Shown: positions 22,640 through 34,660, counted from the first letter of the stretch. The stretch is 64,000 nt of DNA from Spirometra erinaceieuropaei (GCA_902702965.1 CACRXP010000006.1:2195423-2259422), one strand, 5' to 3'. The notes: generated by a model from the sequence alone, not told the origin. Numbers and translations: made by a program.

Positions 22640-23230
22640 TTTTCACCCGTCTTCTGGCAACCCTCGTATAGTTTCTCGGAAGAAACGTTCAATTAATGCG
22701 GATCCCAATAAATCAACACTTATAATCAGGTACAACTGGCTTTGAATCACCCAGTCCTGTAGAAACGTTTGCCTAATTTGATTGACGACTATGGCAAGCC
22801 TCCTGTGATACACGAACGAACGGAACGACCAACTCTTGCCAAATGTCCACATAGACTGACAACCGGCAGCTACCAGACACCCAAATTTATTCAACTCGAA
22901 CGCAGTTGCAATGTTAGGCCGATCTCAAGGTTCTTCGAGTTCCAGCAGGGGCGATATATTCATGACCCCAAATCTTACAAAACCCCAAACTTTAATCTCT
23001 ATATTGTATATGTTGTACTGTTTTCTAACTCTGTTATTATTTTGCCTCGGAACTCAGATTTTTAACTTAAAACAAACTCTGAATTCGCGCTCTATCGACT
23101 AAGTCGACATCCAAAACCAAGGAAGTCAACGTGCAGCCGAAATGAATGAGTTTGGTTTAGGTTTTTCCGGTTTTCAGGGGAGACTGACAGTGCCAAAGAG
23201 GTGCTATAATAAACTTATTCTATTCTATAT
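22640..23230 (+). repeat. Possible LINE 3' end
   Basis: No protein motif is clear. The stretch ends in AATAAACTTATTCTATTCTAT, a short 3' tandem repeat of the style seen at CR1-like LINE ends. The LINE call is weak. Confidence 0.3.
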
Positions 23231-23985
23231 AATGCATGCCACGTAAATCTTGACAGCCACAGACGTATTAGGCTTGGAACTTGCAGTCGACGATTAGTCC
23301 GCTTTTTAGGCACGCTGACAAGATGATCGTTCGTGGAAGAGGATCTCATTCTCATCGTCGACCCGTACTTATATCCCAGCTCACTGGTTCTCCTCAAAGC
23401 ATACTATCACATAAATATAGCAGATTCTAACATTTCCACAGTTCGTTTTTCGGTTTTATTCATATCGGATCTATCTGGGGTAAAGCGTGCAGAGTGTTGA
23501 GAACATGCAACTATTTTCCATATTAGCATTGCATGGCCAGAAAAACACGATATCGGAGGCTTCAATTCTCCTTTGATTAATTGGGGGATTTCACCCAGCA
23601 CCAGCGGTAACAACAGTCTTGACTCCAAAGGACTAGCGTTTTTTCATATGAACACACTTTAACAAGCATTCTCTTCTGCCCCAAGCTTTTATTTTTGCCA
23701 GGTGACAGGGAAATAATAATCTCTATCGAAGACTATCCCCTAGGTGAAACTGAGTGCTCTGTAATATTCGGTAGCCAGTCTAACTAATTCAATGGCACGA
23801 GTTTAGTAAGGGGATGGGGCTTTCGCCCTTGAACTCCCTATTCATATCGAAGGACAGCGACAGAATCAATTGTTACATCAGCAGTTCTGAAAATGCAAAG
23901 GTAACGGTAGTTGTGAGCCAGGTGCAAAATGCCACCACTAGCACAATCGTGATTATATTACAGTGGTTTCTCTGGAAATGAGCGC

Positions 23986-24660
23986 CTAGTGGACACTTAA
24001 AGGATTGAGCAGTTTCGGAAGGAACCATTGCATCAGGGAGTCCGTTCCATGTTCCACTGATCCTCTACGAGAAGGTGTTCCGTCGGAAGTCCGGGTGGAC
24101 CAGCTTCCTCTGCAGTTTAAAAGGATGATTACGCAGACAGTCCGTCCCAGACGATTCGAAAAATTCGTCAAAGTCCAAGGCACGCTGACGACCTCTGACA
24201 ATCCGGTAGGAGTGAATGAGATTGCAGCGCAGTTGCTCGTAATTGAGAGGAAACAAAGTTAGTTCAACCAGTCTGATTTCGTAAGGTAGACGATCAAGAT
24301 TGTTGACCGTCTTCGCAGTTATCGCCTGTACTCTCTCTAAGTGTTTAAAATCCTTCTTAAACTACGGTCACCTGGCCTGGACTGCATACTCTAAATTAGG
24401 CCGAACAAATGCTCCGTAGGTTTTTCCGAACAGCTCTTTATCGGTCTGCATAAAGCATCGCTTCAGCGCGAGTGACACCCGAATCGCGTGCTTGGCTGTC
24501 CTTTGACACTGCAACGATGTTTTAGGGAAGGAGGTCATTAGGATGTGGAGGCCTTTCTGTCTCTCAGCATTTGAAAGGGACTCACCATCGAGGAGGTGTC
24601 GAAAGGAATCATCCTCCTTACTGGTCCTTCTGGTGTGGACTCTCAGGACTGGAAATTCGG
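23986..24660 (-). pseudogene. CR1-like LINE, C-terminal fragment
   Basis: The minus-strand frame reads FGKTYGAFVRPNLEYAVQAR, which matches the block RPHLEYGIQAW at 33340 in another fragment. With frameshifts it is followed by LPYEIRLVEL, FPLNYEQLRCNL and FFESS. These are the usual blocks after the RT core in CR1/Jockey-type flatworm LINEs. It stands tail-out against the plus-strand LINE that begins near 24660. Confidence 0.65.
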
Positions 24661-25093
24661 AAATTCGGCTGGTGCAGAATTGAGGTGTTTGTGCACAAAT
24701 GCCCAAAGCCACGTATCGAAACTAAACGCGCTCAAACTTTGTGTTGCGGAACAGTCTTCGGAGGTTTTAGTAGTAACGGAGACCTGTCTGTCCGGAAATA
24801 TTAGCGATAGCAAAATAGCCTTAATTGGATACCAAATTTATCGGAGGGAGAGGGAACTTCGTCAGGATGGTGGTATAGTTGCGTGTGTGAAGGAAGACTT
24901 GACAGTGTCGGATAACGCCACCAAGTTTGCGTGCGGAACGGAAGCTATTTGTTTGACCACCAAGGCTACTGGTTTCCTGTGTCTCGATGTCCCCACTGTC
25001 TACTGACCACCTAGGACAGACCAAACCGCCGGCACTCAATTATTGGGGCAGTTCGAAAAATTTTCCAGTCGACCTAATATCATGATAATGGGC
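24661..25093 (+). pseudogene. CR1-like LINE A, endonuclease N-terminal part (split)
   Basis: The frame gives LRCLCTNAQSHVSKLNALKL, then EVLVVTETCLS and DGGIVACVKEDL, blocks of an AP-like LINE endonuclease. After a stop at about 25006, another frame reaches NIMIMG at the border. The sequence is cut by Gypsy-2 at 25094 and resumes at 29384 with DFNAPGTNW, completing the GDFN motif of the endonuclease. Confidence 0.8.
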
Positions 25094-25454
25094 TGTCGAA
25101 AGTTGTGTGGTCGACAAGATAAAGATTCCTAATCAAAAGTCAGGGAAGACGGTTTGAGTTGGACAAACTTTACTGCTTGGAAAGCGTGTACACAAAGGCT
25201 GTGTGGGCAGTCGCCGCAAGCGCGCTCCGAGCAAGTTGTTGTCTGCGTCCGCCCTCGAGGTGTTGTGTCTGCGCGTGTGCGCCCTTTGTTGTCTCCACGT
25301 CCGCCAGCCAATCAGAGTTGGGACAGCGTTGATTGGCTTTGAGCACTCGCGCGTCCCAGAAGCGTATCGACACGGAGTGTGAGGCGGACAGGACAGCAGC
25401 GTGACAAAGGCGGAAGGCAAGGAGACGCGAGAGTGAGTATGGCCCGCGGTTACA
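25094..25454 (-). repeat. 3' LTR of Gypsy-2
   Basis: 25094-25430 is the part shared with the other LTR. The remaining 24 bases to 25454 would complete a TGTAACC start on the minus strand, but they differ from the other copy's shorter end. Three substitutions against 29038-29374 were counted. Confidence 0.85.
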
Positions 25455-28400
25455 GTGTTGTTTGTTGATGAAGGAGTAGTTGCAGTTGGGAGTTGTGGAC
25501 ATGAGGGCAGAGGAAGTATACGGGACGGAGGGATAGAGGGTCGGGGAGGCGGAGCAGGGTGTAGGGAACCACAGGGCTCATCCGGAGGAGTGTCCGGAAC
25601 GGCAGCTTTGAGACGGTCCAGGCTCACGACCTCCTCGCGAGTGCCGCGTTGGATGCGGAAGTTCTTCGTCCCACGAGAGATAACTCGGAAGGGGCCATCG
25701 TAGGGTGGTTCCCGGGGCCGGCGAACTCGATCACATCGGAGATAGACGTGAGAGCACGTTGCCAAGTCCTTCTCGAGATAAGACGGAGAGGCGGAGGACC
25801 TGGGAGGAACCGGAGAAAGTGTCCGCATAAACTGCCGGAGGCGATGCAGGAGGTTGGTAGGATCCTCAACCGCACCTTGTGGGGTTGGCGAGATCATCTC
25901 ACCGGGGAGTCGGACGGTGGCGCCGAACACCAGTTCAGCTGCGGAACAGTCAAGGTCCGGCTTCAGAGCGGAGCGGATGCCCAAGAGGACTAGGGGGAGG
26001 TGGTCTGTCCAGTTCTCCGGATCGTCTGCGGCGCGTAGGGAGGCCTTCAGCTGACGGTGAAACCGCTCGACCATCCCGTTGGCTGCCGGATAATAGGCTG
26101 TAGTGCGGATGCGAGTACAGCCTAAAAAGGAGAGTAAAGACTGGAAGAGGTGGGATTCAAATTGGGCCCCACGGTCAGTCGTGATAATGGAGGGAGCACC
26201 GAAAATGGCAACCCAACGACTGAGGAAAGCCTTGACGACCGTTGGAGCTGCGACATCAGGCAGTGGAATAGCTTCCGGCCACCGGGTGAATCGATCCACG
26301 CAGGTAAGGAGATAGGAGTAGCCATTGGACAGAGGCAGGGGGCCTACGATGTCCAGGTGGATATGACTGAATCGTGCGTCCGGAGTAGGGAAGGTGCCAA
26401 TGGGAGTTTTGTTGTGCCGTCGGACCTTATTCCGTTGACAGCCGAGACACGCCCGTGTCCATGCTTTCAGGTCCTTGTGCATTCCAGGCCAGACGAAGCG
26501 GTCGGAAACCAGCTTGTCGGTTGCTCGACTCCCAGGGTGAGAGAGATTGTGCAGGGAGGAGAAAACTTTGCGGCGGAGAGATGGTGGCACAAATGGACGA
26601 TGGGAAGGGGTGGATACGTCGCATAAAATGGTGCCGTTGCCAGTCGTCAGTGGTAGTTCCTGAAGTTGGAGTCCGGAAACATCCTCATCACAGGGTGGAC
26701 CGACACGGCGTTGTTGAGCGGCCATCTCAGTGAGGTCTATCCCGGGTGAAAGCTGAAGATGAGCAATAGAGGGCCTTGAGAGTGCGTCAGCCACCTCATT
26801 CCGTGACCCGTCAATATGGCGGATGTCTGAAGTGAACTGCGAAATGTAGTCCAGGTGACGGATCTCCCGGAGGCTTAGCTTGTCAGAGTGGGAATGTATT
26901 GCAAACGTGAGTGGCTTATGATCAGTGAAAATTGTGAACTCTCGACCTTCGAGTAAATGCCGGAAGTGCCTTACGGCAAGATAAGCGGCGAGAAGTTCAC
27001 GTCCGAATGTGCTGTAGCGGGTTTCGGCTTTGGATAGTTTCTTGGAGAAGAAAGCCAAAGGCACGGTAGAATCCGGCAGACTTTGTTGAAGAACCGCGCC
27101 AACAGCAACATTGGAGGCATCGACCATCAAAGATATGGGTGCATCAGCGTGAAAGTGAGTCAGGATGGTGGCGTCAGCCAGAAGGGCTTTTACCTGCTCA
27201 AATGACGTGAGTGCTGCTGGTGTAAGTTCAAAGGTGCGCTTAGAACCTGAGAGGAGATTGGTCAGAGGTTGGATGGTATCGGCACAGCTCGGGAGAAACC
27301 GGCGATAAAAGTTCACCATACCAAGAAACCGTTGCAACTGACGCTTCGAGGTAGGGGGTGGAAAGTCCCGAATGGCGGCAACCTTTGAGGGAAGAGGCCG
27401 AATGCCGTGGGAGTCGACCAGATGACCGAGAAATTCTAGGGAGGGCACACCGAGGACGCACTTTGACGAGTTGAGAACAACGCCAAATTGTTGAAGGCGG
27501 TCAAACACCGTTGCCAGATGCTCCACGTGTTCTTCGGCGGTGGAGCTGGCTATCAGAAGGTCGTCAATATAGGCGTAGACAAATGGTAGGCCGCGAAGAA
27601 CTCTGTCTACGAACCTTTGGAAGGTCTGGGAGGCGTTGCGAAGTCCAAACGGCATGCGCAGGAACTCAAAGTGGCCAAAGGGGGTGGTAACGGCCGTCTT
27701 CGAAACGTCCTCTGGGGCAATGGGAATTTGGTGGAAAGCACGGACCAGATCGATCTTCGAGAATACAGACTTGCCGAATAGGGCACCGGCAAAATCCTGA
27801 AGATGTGGGACAGGGTAGCGGTCCGGGACAGTAACGTTATTCAGGGTCCTGTAATCACCGCAGGGACGCCAGTCACCAGTGGCGGCCTTCGGAACCATGT
27901 GGAGGGGTGAGGCCCATGGGCTTTCAGACTGGCGGATGATGCCCATTTGAAGCATGTGCTCGATTTCGGCCTTGGCGGCAGCAAGACGTGTAGGCGCGAG
28001 ACGGCGGGGGCGAGAAAACACGGGAGGGCCGGTGGTCCGAATGTGGTGAACAACGTCATGTGGTGGAATAGAAACGTTGAAGTTGGGACGAGTGAGGCCG
28101 GGGTATTTGGCGAGGAGTTGCCGAAATGGATTCTCGGGTTCAGGGTCCAAGACGGCAAGATGACGGGAGGCGTCGGAGGAAGAGATACCCCGGACAGTGA
28201 GGTTGGTGGTCTTGTCGTGTAGACGTGACTGACGGCAGTCGACCAGAAGATCGAAAGCGGCGAGGAAATCTGCACTGAGAATTGCACAGGGGATTTCAGC
28301 AACGACGAAGACCCAAGGGAAGAGACGCCGGAGACCGATGTCCAGAGAGAGGGAGCAGGTGCCAAATGTGGTAATCGGCGATGTGTTGACGGCCTGTAGG

Positions 28401-28978
28401 AAAAGACCGGGATTGGGGCACCGACGATCAGCTGGTGTGGGTGGAATGACACTTAGCTGGGCACCAGTGTCAACCAAGAAACGTCTGCCACTCCGGGTGT
28501 CGCGGACGTAAAATGTGCGACCAGGGTTAGAGCTGTCGGAAAGATTGCTTGCACTGACCTTCCGGCTGACCGGTTTTACCCGTTTTTTCTGCTTGAAAGT
28601 GAAGGAGCAAGGAGAGATGCAGGGACGGGCTTTAGCACCAAAGGTGGTGTTGTACCAGCAGGTGGCAGCTGCGTTTGGACTGGCTGAATGAGAAGACTGG
28701 ACATGTGGGGTGGGCGGCTGCGGTTGGCTCCGAGATGAGGCAGAAACTGTGGGCTTCTGGAGAGCGGCTATATCATCGGCCAGCTTGTTGAGCTCCATCT
28801 CTATTTGCGAAATGGGAGACGCAGGAGGAGCTGAGGGAGTTGAGAGTGCTGAAATAGACGGCTTGGAAAAACCGTACATCTCCATAAGCCGATCAGCCAT
28901 CTGATTAAGTTGCGTGGCCGAAAGAATGCCGAAGGCGGGTGCCAAAATATGTTGCACTTCCGGTGGAAAATTGTCCAT
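25133..28978 (-). CDS. gag-pol: Gypsy-2 gag-pol polyprotein, intact frame
   Basis: From the ATG at 28978 ([10 protein letters not shown]) the frame runs 1281 codons without a stop. Order: a short Gag ending in [18 protein letters not shown] (about residues 107-124), the place of the CHCC box typical of CsRn1-clade elements, with N where histidine is expected; protease with [12 protein letters not shown] (about 168-179); RT with YIDD near 27575; RNase H with [14 protein letters not shown]; integrase with its HHCC region ([14 protein letters not shown] ... CLGC), the acidic triad ([28 protein letters not shown]) and a C-terminal basic tail. The last 110 or so codons run into the 3' LTR. That tail may be real or simply open. 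The product would copy and integrate the element. Confidence 0.93.
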   Translation of the reverse strand: MDNFPPEVQHILAPAFGILSATQLNQMADRLMEMYGFSKPSISALSTPSAPPASPISQIEMELNKLADDIAALQKPTVSASSRSQPQPPTPHVQSSHSASPNAAATCWYNTTFGAKARPCISPCSFTFKQKKRVKPVSRKVSASNLSDSSNPGRTFYVRDTRSGRRFLVDTGAQLSVIPPTPADRRCPNPGLFLQAVNTSPITTFGTCSLSLDIGLRRLFPWVFVVAEIPCAILSADFLAAFDLLVDCRQSRLHDKTTNLTVRGISSSDASRHLAVLDPEPENPFRQLLAKYPGLTRPNFNVSIPPHDVVHHIRTTGPPVFSRPRRLAPTRLAAAKAEIEHMLQMGIIRQSESPWASPLHMVPKAATGDWRPCGDYRTLNNVTVPDRYPVPHLQDFAGALFGKSVFSKIDLVRAFHQIPIAPEDVSKTAVTTPFGHFEFLRMPFGLRNASQTFQRFVDRVLRGLPFVYAYIDDLLIASSTAEEHVEHLATVFDRLQQFGVVLNSSKCVLGVPSLEFLGHLVDSHGIRPLPSKVAAIRDFPPPTSKRQLQRFLGMVNFYRRFLPSCADTIQPLTNLLSGSKRTFELTPAALTSFEQVKALLADATILTHFHADAPISLMVDASNVAVGAVLQQSLPDSTVPLAFFSKKLSKAETRYSTFGRELLAAYLAVRHFRHLLEGREFTIFTDHKPLTFAIHSHSDKLSLREIRHLDYISQFTSDIRHIDGSRNEVADALSRPSIAHLQLSPGIDLTEMAAQQRRVGPPCDEDVSGLQLQELPLTTGNGTILCDVSTPSHRPFVPPSLRRKVFSSLHNLSHPGSRATDKLVSDRFVWPGMHKDLKAWTRACLGCQRNKVRRHNKTPIGTFPTPDARFSHIHLDIVGPLPLSNGYSYLLTCVDRFTRWPEAIPLPDVAAPTVVKAFLSRWVAIFGAPSIITTDRGAQFESHLFQSLLSFLGCTRIRTTAYYPAANGMVERFHRQLKASLRAADDPENWTDHLPLVLLGIRSALKPDLDCSAAELVFGATVRLPGEMISPTPQGAVEDPTNLLHRLRQFMRTLSPVPPRSSASPSYLEKDLATCSHVYLRCDRVRRPREPPYDGPFRVISRGTKNFRIQRGTREEVVSLDRLKAAVPDTPPDEPCGSLHPAPPPRPSIPPSRILPLPSCPQLPTATTPSSTNNTVTAGHTHSRVSLPSAFVTLLSCPPHTPCRYASGTRECSKPINAVPTLIGWRTWRQQRAHTRRHNTSRADADNNLLGARLRRLPTQPLCTRFPSSKVCPTQTVFPDF

Positions 28979-29023
28979 GATCAATGCCTGACTATATCGT
29001 AGATTAGGAAGATTGGTGTTCGT

Positions 29024-29035
29024 TCGGGGTCACCA
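29024..29035 (-). other. Primer-binding site of Gypsy-2, tRNA-Trp type
   Basis: On the minus strand TGGTGACCCCGA follows the 5' LTR after two bases. It matches the complement of the tRNA-Trp 3' end (TCGGGGTCA plus CCA), the primer known for CsRn1-clade elements. The match stops after 12 nt. Confidence 0.7.
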
Positions 29036-29037
29036 AT

Positions 29038-29383
29038 TGTCGAAAGTTGTGTGGTCGACAAGATAAAGATTCCTAATCAAAAGTCAGGGAAGACGGTTTG
29101 AGCTGGACAAACTTTACTGCTTGGAAAGCGTGTACACAAAGGCTGTGTGGGCAGTCGCCGCAAGCGCGCTCCGAGCAAGTTGTTGTCTGCGTCCGCCCTC
29201 GAGGTGTTGTGTCTGCGCGTGTGCGCCCTTTGTTGTCTCCACGTCCTCCAGTCAATCAGAGTTGGGACAGCGTTGATTGGCTTTGAGCACTCGCGCGTCC
29301 CAGAAGCGTATCGACACGGAGTGTGAGGCGGACAGGACAGCAGCGTGACAAAGGCGGAAGGCAAGGAGACGCGAACTGCTACA
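29038..29383 (-). repeat. 5' LTR of Gypsy-2
   Basis: 29038-29374 is shared with the 3' LTR. The outer end finishes in CTGCTACA on the plus strand, giving TG and CA ends next to the GGGC target duplication. The outermost 9 bases do not match the corresponding 24 bases of the other LTR. Confidence 0.85.
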
Positions 29384-31010
29384 GGGCGACTTCAACGCAC
29401 CAGGAACAAACTGGAACACGGTCCAAGTGTTAGGTCCAAAATCAGCATTTTATTACCGTCTGCTGAACAAAACATTAAAGGTGCCCCTCACACAACATGT
29501 AGTGTTTCCAAAGAGGACACGTGAAGGACAAAGCACAAACTGCCTGGATCTGCTTTGTACAAAAGCACCAGACAGCATAGACGAGGTCACCTCCATGCCC
29601 CGAAGTGACCATGTAGTGCTTATTTGGGATTATTCGTTATTCACCATTCCACATACCCAAACCAAAAAAGACACAATGTTAAAGGGACGTCTGCAATCAG
29701 ATAAGGGTAGACTAATCCGGTCTCAGAGGGAGCTCATTGTTTACGGGTAATGTCAACGATGACTGGAATTTGCAGCTCGTCCACAACCACTGCCCACGGA
29801 CCGTTATAAGACTGGACAAACGCTCTGGGTGGCTAAATAATAACCTTAAGAAAAAATCAATAGGAAACACAAATTATGGAGGAAATACTGCGTACCTACG
29901 AAAGTTGAATATTTCAACGCCTACAAGACACGCTGGAACAACTGAGAAATATGGCTACAAAAACGCGGCGGGAATTCGAGAAGAATTTGCTACAAAAAGC
30001 AACGAAAAACCGAAAATTACTCCACAGTTTCCTCCGACGAAACGAAAGGAACAAAATTGTTCATTTCGTTTCGTTTTATGTTAACATAAAATCCCCTCAA
30101 TAAGGACTACTGATGGCTTTCAGATTGCTGACAACAGGGATAAAGCTGCGTATTTTTCACAGTTTTTCGAATCAATCTGCACAAACGAGGCAAGGTTCAT
30201 TCCTCCCTCCACAGAAGAACTGCCGACCCCAAGCATCAGTGATATGCTCTTCTCAGAAGGCATTGGCCGAAGAGAATTAGAGGTATTGAACGAATCAAAG
30301 TCACTAGGACCAGACGAGATTCCATCCAAGCTTCTCAAGGAACTTGCCAGTGAGCTTTCTGTGCCTTTGTCGATGCTCCTTCAAATGTCATTTGACACAG
30401 GAACACTTCCGAACGACTGAAAGCTGCGCATATTTCTCCGCTATACAAAGGAGGTAGTAGGATGTAGACGACAAATTTCGGACGCACAAGCTTGACATGC
30501 ATTTTCTGCAAAGTTATGGAGAGGATCATGAAGAGCAAACTGATGCAGTTCCTGGAAGTTCACGATCTGCTATCAAAACTCCAACATGGGTTACGGAAAG
30601 GAAGATCCTGCACGACGAACTTGCTGTCATCGCTTCAGAGCTGGACCCAAGCTCTCTATGACAGGCACGCGGTCCAGGCATTGACCTCCAGATGGCGTCC
30701 GACACCGTGACACAAGCTTAAAAATAGGGGTCAAGGACAACTTTCTAAAATGGATCGTAAACTTCCTTGTGGGTCGACACCAAGCTGTGTGCATCGGTCA
30801 ATGAAAATCAGGCCTTGCTGTGGTCAAGAGTGGTTCAGTACTTGGGCCCATTTTGTTCCTACTATACGTGGACGATTGTACAAGAGCTTTGGACTGCGAA
30901 GCAGCAGTGTTTGCCGATGACGTGGAGATACGGAGTGTAACTCGTGACCCTGTCGACGAAGACAGACTAAAAACGAACATAAATCGGTTTAAAGAGTGGT
31001 CGATCTTGTG
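29384..31010 (+). pseudogene. CR1-like LINE A, endonuclease end and reverse transcriptase
   Basis: This continues 24661-25093. DFNAPGTNWNTVQ and LDLLCTKAPDSIDEV, then MPRSDHVVL complete the endonuclease. From 30120, FFESICTNEARFIPP, LNESKSLGPDEIPSKLLKEL, then (after a stop) KVMERIMKSKLMQFLEVHDL and SVLGPILFLLYVDD form the RT. AVFADDVEI near 30906 is the catalytic box. Several stops and frameshifts break it. The 3' part is missing. Confidence 0.82.
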
Positions 31011-31036
31011 ACACCTGTCAACTCTCTTTCTTTGAC

Positions 31037-32518
31037 TATGTTCTCCAATCTAAGGACAATTACTTTGCACTTTACACTGTATATTTCGATTTCAATATGG
31101 CTTTTGATCGTGTTGCCCGTGCTCTTCTTCTCTTGAACCTGTCCTCTTTCGGAATAGGTGGCAAACTTTCGAATTTTATATCCTCTTACCTGGGCACTCG
31201 TACACAACGAGTTAAGATTTCCAATACTATCTCCAACCCCACACGTGTGAGGAGTGGAGTCATTCAGGGTAGTGTACTCGGCCACTTCTATTTTGCCTTT
31301 TCGTTAATGATATACCCGATTTATTTCAGAATGGTTAGCCTTTCATGTATGCCGATGATCTTAAAGTTGCATATCGATATAAGTCGGCAGATCATGACAT
31401 CGTGCTTGAACTCCTAAAGAGCGATCTACAGGCTTTCGTCCAGTGGTGCCGCCTATGGCGCCTTTCTCTTTCTCTGCATAAGTGCACAGTCATGGTGGTT
31501 GGCGACGACCGCCAACCTCAACTAAGTATTGAAGGTCACGCCATAAATATGCTTAAGGTTATTAAGGATCTGGGCGTAGCATACTCCAAGAGTCTCAATC
31601 TCTCGGAGGACCGCGCCTTTATAGTCTCCGAAGCACGTAGAACGACCGGGTTTATCCTCGGAAACTTTAAAACTAGGGACATCAGAATGCGCCTTTATAA
31701 CATGTACGTTAGACCTGGCCTGGAATACTGTTAGTTTATATTTAGCCTCATGCGTGCTACTGAGTGGAAGAAAATAGAATCCGTTCAACACTTTTTTACC
31801 AAGAGAATTTTAACCCCGGAACATCGACATTTGTCTTACCAAGAACGTTGCCGTCTTACGGGCCTTGATCCTTTATGGCTCCGTAGATTAAAAAAGGGAC
31901 TATTTTTGCTATTTAACCTCTTGTATAATCACACATTTAATCCACTCACCTCTTTAAGACATAATATCCACCCACGACGTAACAGTCACCGTGAGGTCTT
32001 CTTATTTCTGCCTCTGGCACGTACTGTTAAATATCGTCGGTTCTATTCTGTAAATGCAATTGCTATTTGGAATAAACTACCCATGAGTGCGAAAACTCTG
32101 CAAATTTATCCTTTATTTAAGCGAACTATTACTCGATTTTTGCATTCAGTAAAGCTCCCACAAATTTTGGGTGCTGAATCCACTGATCGACTCTACCGTA
32201 GCGATGGCGTTTGTGGTCTCTGAATACTATGGCCGGCCTCACCAGCTGTTCCTCAACGCCTCTACCTTGACTATCCCCAACTTCATGAAAGGAAATGACG
32301 TCCGATAATCTCCGATACCGTGCAACCCCCCCTCCCCCACCCCTTCTTGACGGTTGAAAATGTACCACCAGCAGTTTTTTTCTTCTGAACGCTCCAAACC
32401 ATGAAAATCACCATCACCTATATTTTTATTCCTTTACCTCAGGAGTTTTTTTCACTGCTGGTCGGATTTGTGCTTAATCGCTCCCCTTGACAATGCCTGT
32501 AAAGTGGCATTAAATAAA

Positions 32519-32520
<2 letters not shown>
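31037..32520 (+). pseudogene. CR1/Jockey-like LINE B, 5'-truncated
   Basis: It begins inside the RT: FNMAFDRVARALLLL (motif A with its aspartate) near 31090, then GVIQGSVLG, then YADDLKVAY at 31348 (catalytic box), a frameshift away from the first part. It continues through LSLSLHKCTVMVVGDD, YNMYVRPGLEYC and LTPEHRHLSYQERCRLTGLD to a stop at 32221. The non-coding end reaches the ATT microsatellite at 32519. Few lesions (about one frameshift and two stops), so it is younger than LINE A. Confidence 0.8.

Positions 32521-32581
<61 letters not shown>
32519..32581 (+). repeat. (ATT)n microsatellite at LINE B 3' end
   Basis: About 21 units, directly after TTAAATAAAA. The fragment ending at 33910 has a shorter TTATTATTATTATTAG tail after AATAAAA, so ATT tails seem to be a property of these LINE ends. 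Confidence 0.97.
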
Positions 32582-32583
<2 letters not shown>

Positions 32584-33232
32584 ACCTGCGGTTTAACGTT
32601 AGTAATTGTAGCATACTTCACCTAGGCAACACAGCCAGATCTGCCAGCGCAGAAGACTACTTTCTGGGTGGTGCAGCCTTACGATACGTCGAAGCCTAAA
32701 AGGACCTCGGTGAACTGACGACGAGTCCCCTAAAACCATCCGCTCGTTGTTCGCGAGTGGCAAATTCGCAATGTCCATACTGTAAGCCATCAAACGTGTG
32801 CTTGTAGCAGCCGCTCCAGCCCCCCTTTTCTCCGGCTCCGTTTTGTCGGTCGATGACTGCGATAAGCACTGACAGGCCGCTGACGCACCACCACCCCCGC
32901 CGGCTAGAACTGGGACACCTCCGGTCCAGCTGCAGTGAACCCCGGCTGCACTCAAAAACTAGTATCGCCTAACGCGCGTCGAACGCTTTGGCTTGATTCC
33001 CGTGAGGCCTTGTGAGTATGCGCCCTCCATTCGTCCCCTAATTAGTCCAATCACACGACCATCACGCAGACAGTCACCCCCTCCTGCTGACTTAGACACT
33101 CACACTCGTGTAAACAACACACACCGCGACTGACGCTCTCCGTGAACGGACGCTTTTCTCTGTTGCAAGCAAACCGCCAACTTACGGCAACCTGCCCAGT
33201 GTACAGAATAAACTAGTCCTCACAGCTACCTG
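32582..33232. other. No recognised feature
   Basis: Mixed sequence without long frames or repeat-family matches noticed. Confidence 0.4.
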
Positions 33233-33912
33233 ACTTCTGACAGTAGACGAAACGAACTTATTGTGCGTGGTTTAAGTTGATCTAACATCTTTGACCGCCA
33301 CATGTTTATGGATTTTGACGAAGTTTTCTCAAAGAATTTCGGGATACTCATGCGGCCGCACTTGGAATACGGCATACAAGCCTGGAGACCATGGGCGGTT
33401 GAGGATAAAAACTGCCTCCAAAGAGCATGGAGGAGAACCACAAGGATGGCTAGGGGCCAAAGATCCTTTCCGTATGCAACCCTCCTAGTAAATGTTAATC
33501 TCTTCCCTTTGAATTACATGTAACTTCGCGGGGATCTCTTGCAAGCATTCAGCGTAGTAAAGGGGTTCAACTGCAGCCTGGACTTTGGCGACTTTTTGAA
33601 TTCGATACCACGACCAACCTTCGAGGTCACCCTTAAAACTGCCCCCTCAGCAGGCAAGGCTGGGCGTGCGGAAGACTTCCTTCTCTGTCCGAGTAGTCAA
33701 GCCATGGAATGTCCTCCCTGCAGATATTGTGATGTAATCATCGATACAAGTTTTTAAAAAGAACCTCGACACATTTATGTTCCGGAATGACGAAGACCGA
33801 TGAAAGATCGAGCTAATCCACTATAAAATGCTCCCATTTTGTCCTACCATTATGGGCTCGTTTGATGTGAGCCCTACAAGTCCTTAATAAAAAGTTATTA
33901 TTATTATTAGTA
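33233..33912 (+). pseudogene. CR1-like LINE 3' fragment
   Basis: Short frames give ILMRPHLEYGIQAWRPWAVE, then TRMARGQRSFPYATLL and VNLFPLNYM, the blocks found in the minus-strand fragment at 23986. It ends with AATAAAA and an ATT tail near 33890-33912. 5'-truncated and broken. Confidence 0.65.
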
Positions 33913-33949
33913 TTAACTATTTCAGTCGAGAAAATATTTCTGTACACTT

Positions 33950-34560
33950 CGCATTTTACGTCAGAAATAGGGTACTCAAAAACTTATGTCTATTTCCCTC
34001 AATCAACTGAACTAAACTGACCATTAATTTGTCCACATTAGAATTGGGGCCAACGAGCCAACCAACTGCACAACCGGTTGGGATTCTCCTGAAGCGCGTT
34101 CCTGTCTGCGTCAGACCTGATGGATTTCCACAATATGACATCGCCAGCAAACATGACAGCGTTGCATCCCAGGTCGTCTGTGCAGCAGTCAGTGCAAACT
34201 AGGAATAGTACCGGCCCTAGGACAGAGCCCTGAGGACACCATTTAGAGCAGGATTAGGAGTTGAATTCGTAGCATCAACACACACGGTTTTTGATCACCC
34301 TGAAAAAATCTGCTATTCACATCAACGGATTTCCTCTTATTCGAATATCAGACAGTTTGTAGATTAGGCGTTTATATGGGATGCTCTCAAACGTCTCCTT
34401 CATATCGTGTAGATGACATCGACCCTACCATCTTCGTCCAGTGCGGTGGTCCGCTGCTCGATCGAAAGGAATAAACTGGAAAGGAACGAGCCGTTCTGTC
34501 TGAAGCCGTACTGCAACGCTTAGGGTGAGGGGTTCTGCTCCAAAAACTTCATTGTTTTCT
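33950..34560 (-). pseudogene. CR1-like LINE, reverse transcriptase fragment
   Basis: The minus strand reads GCNAVMFAGDVILWKSIR (near 34190-34130), a FADD-type box in which the first aspartate reads G, then QVDKLMVSLVQ-like sequence toward 33960. Upstream, near 34210-34250, a stretch resembles the GPVLFLV block. It is broken throughout. It faces tail-to-tail with 33233-33912. Confidence 0.55.
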
Positions 34561-34574
34561 TCTTAAATATGTTT

Positions 34575-34660
34575 AGGTGGATTACTTAGGAAGTCTTACT
34601 TGGGCAGTCAGCTTACCCTATCAGCTTTGGTGTATCCAGGAACAGAAGATCCACAATAGC
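34575..34660 (+). repeat. SINE-B 5' part, truncated
   Basis: GGTGGATTACTTAGGAAGTC, then CTTGGGCAGTCAGCTTACC and a GTGTATCC block match the 5' body that precedes the tRNA-like part at 39110-39180. The tRNA-like part itself is absent. Confidence 0.5.

Larger units (their letters stand above)
25094..29383 (-). mobile_element. Gypsy-2: CsRn1-like Ty3/Gypsy LTR retrotransposon
   Basis: Minus-strand element of 4290 bp. The two LTRs share 337 bp with three mismatches (about 99 percent). GGGC flanks both sides (25090-25093 and 29384-29387) as a 4-bp target duplication. One intact frame covers gag to integrase. A tRNA-Trp-type primer site follows the 5' LTR. The insertion lies inside a CR1-like LINE, at the GDFN motif. 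No polypurine tract was obvious next to the 3' LTR. High LTR identity and an unbroken frame make this the element most likely to have been active recently. Confidence 0.95.
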
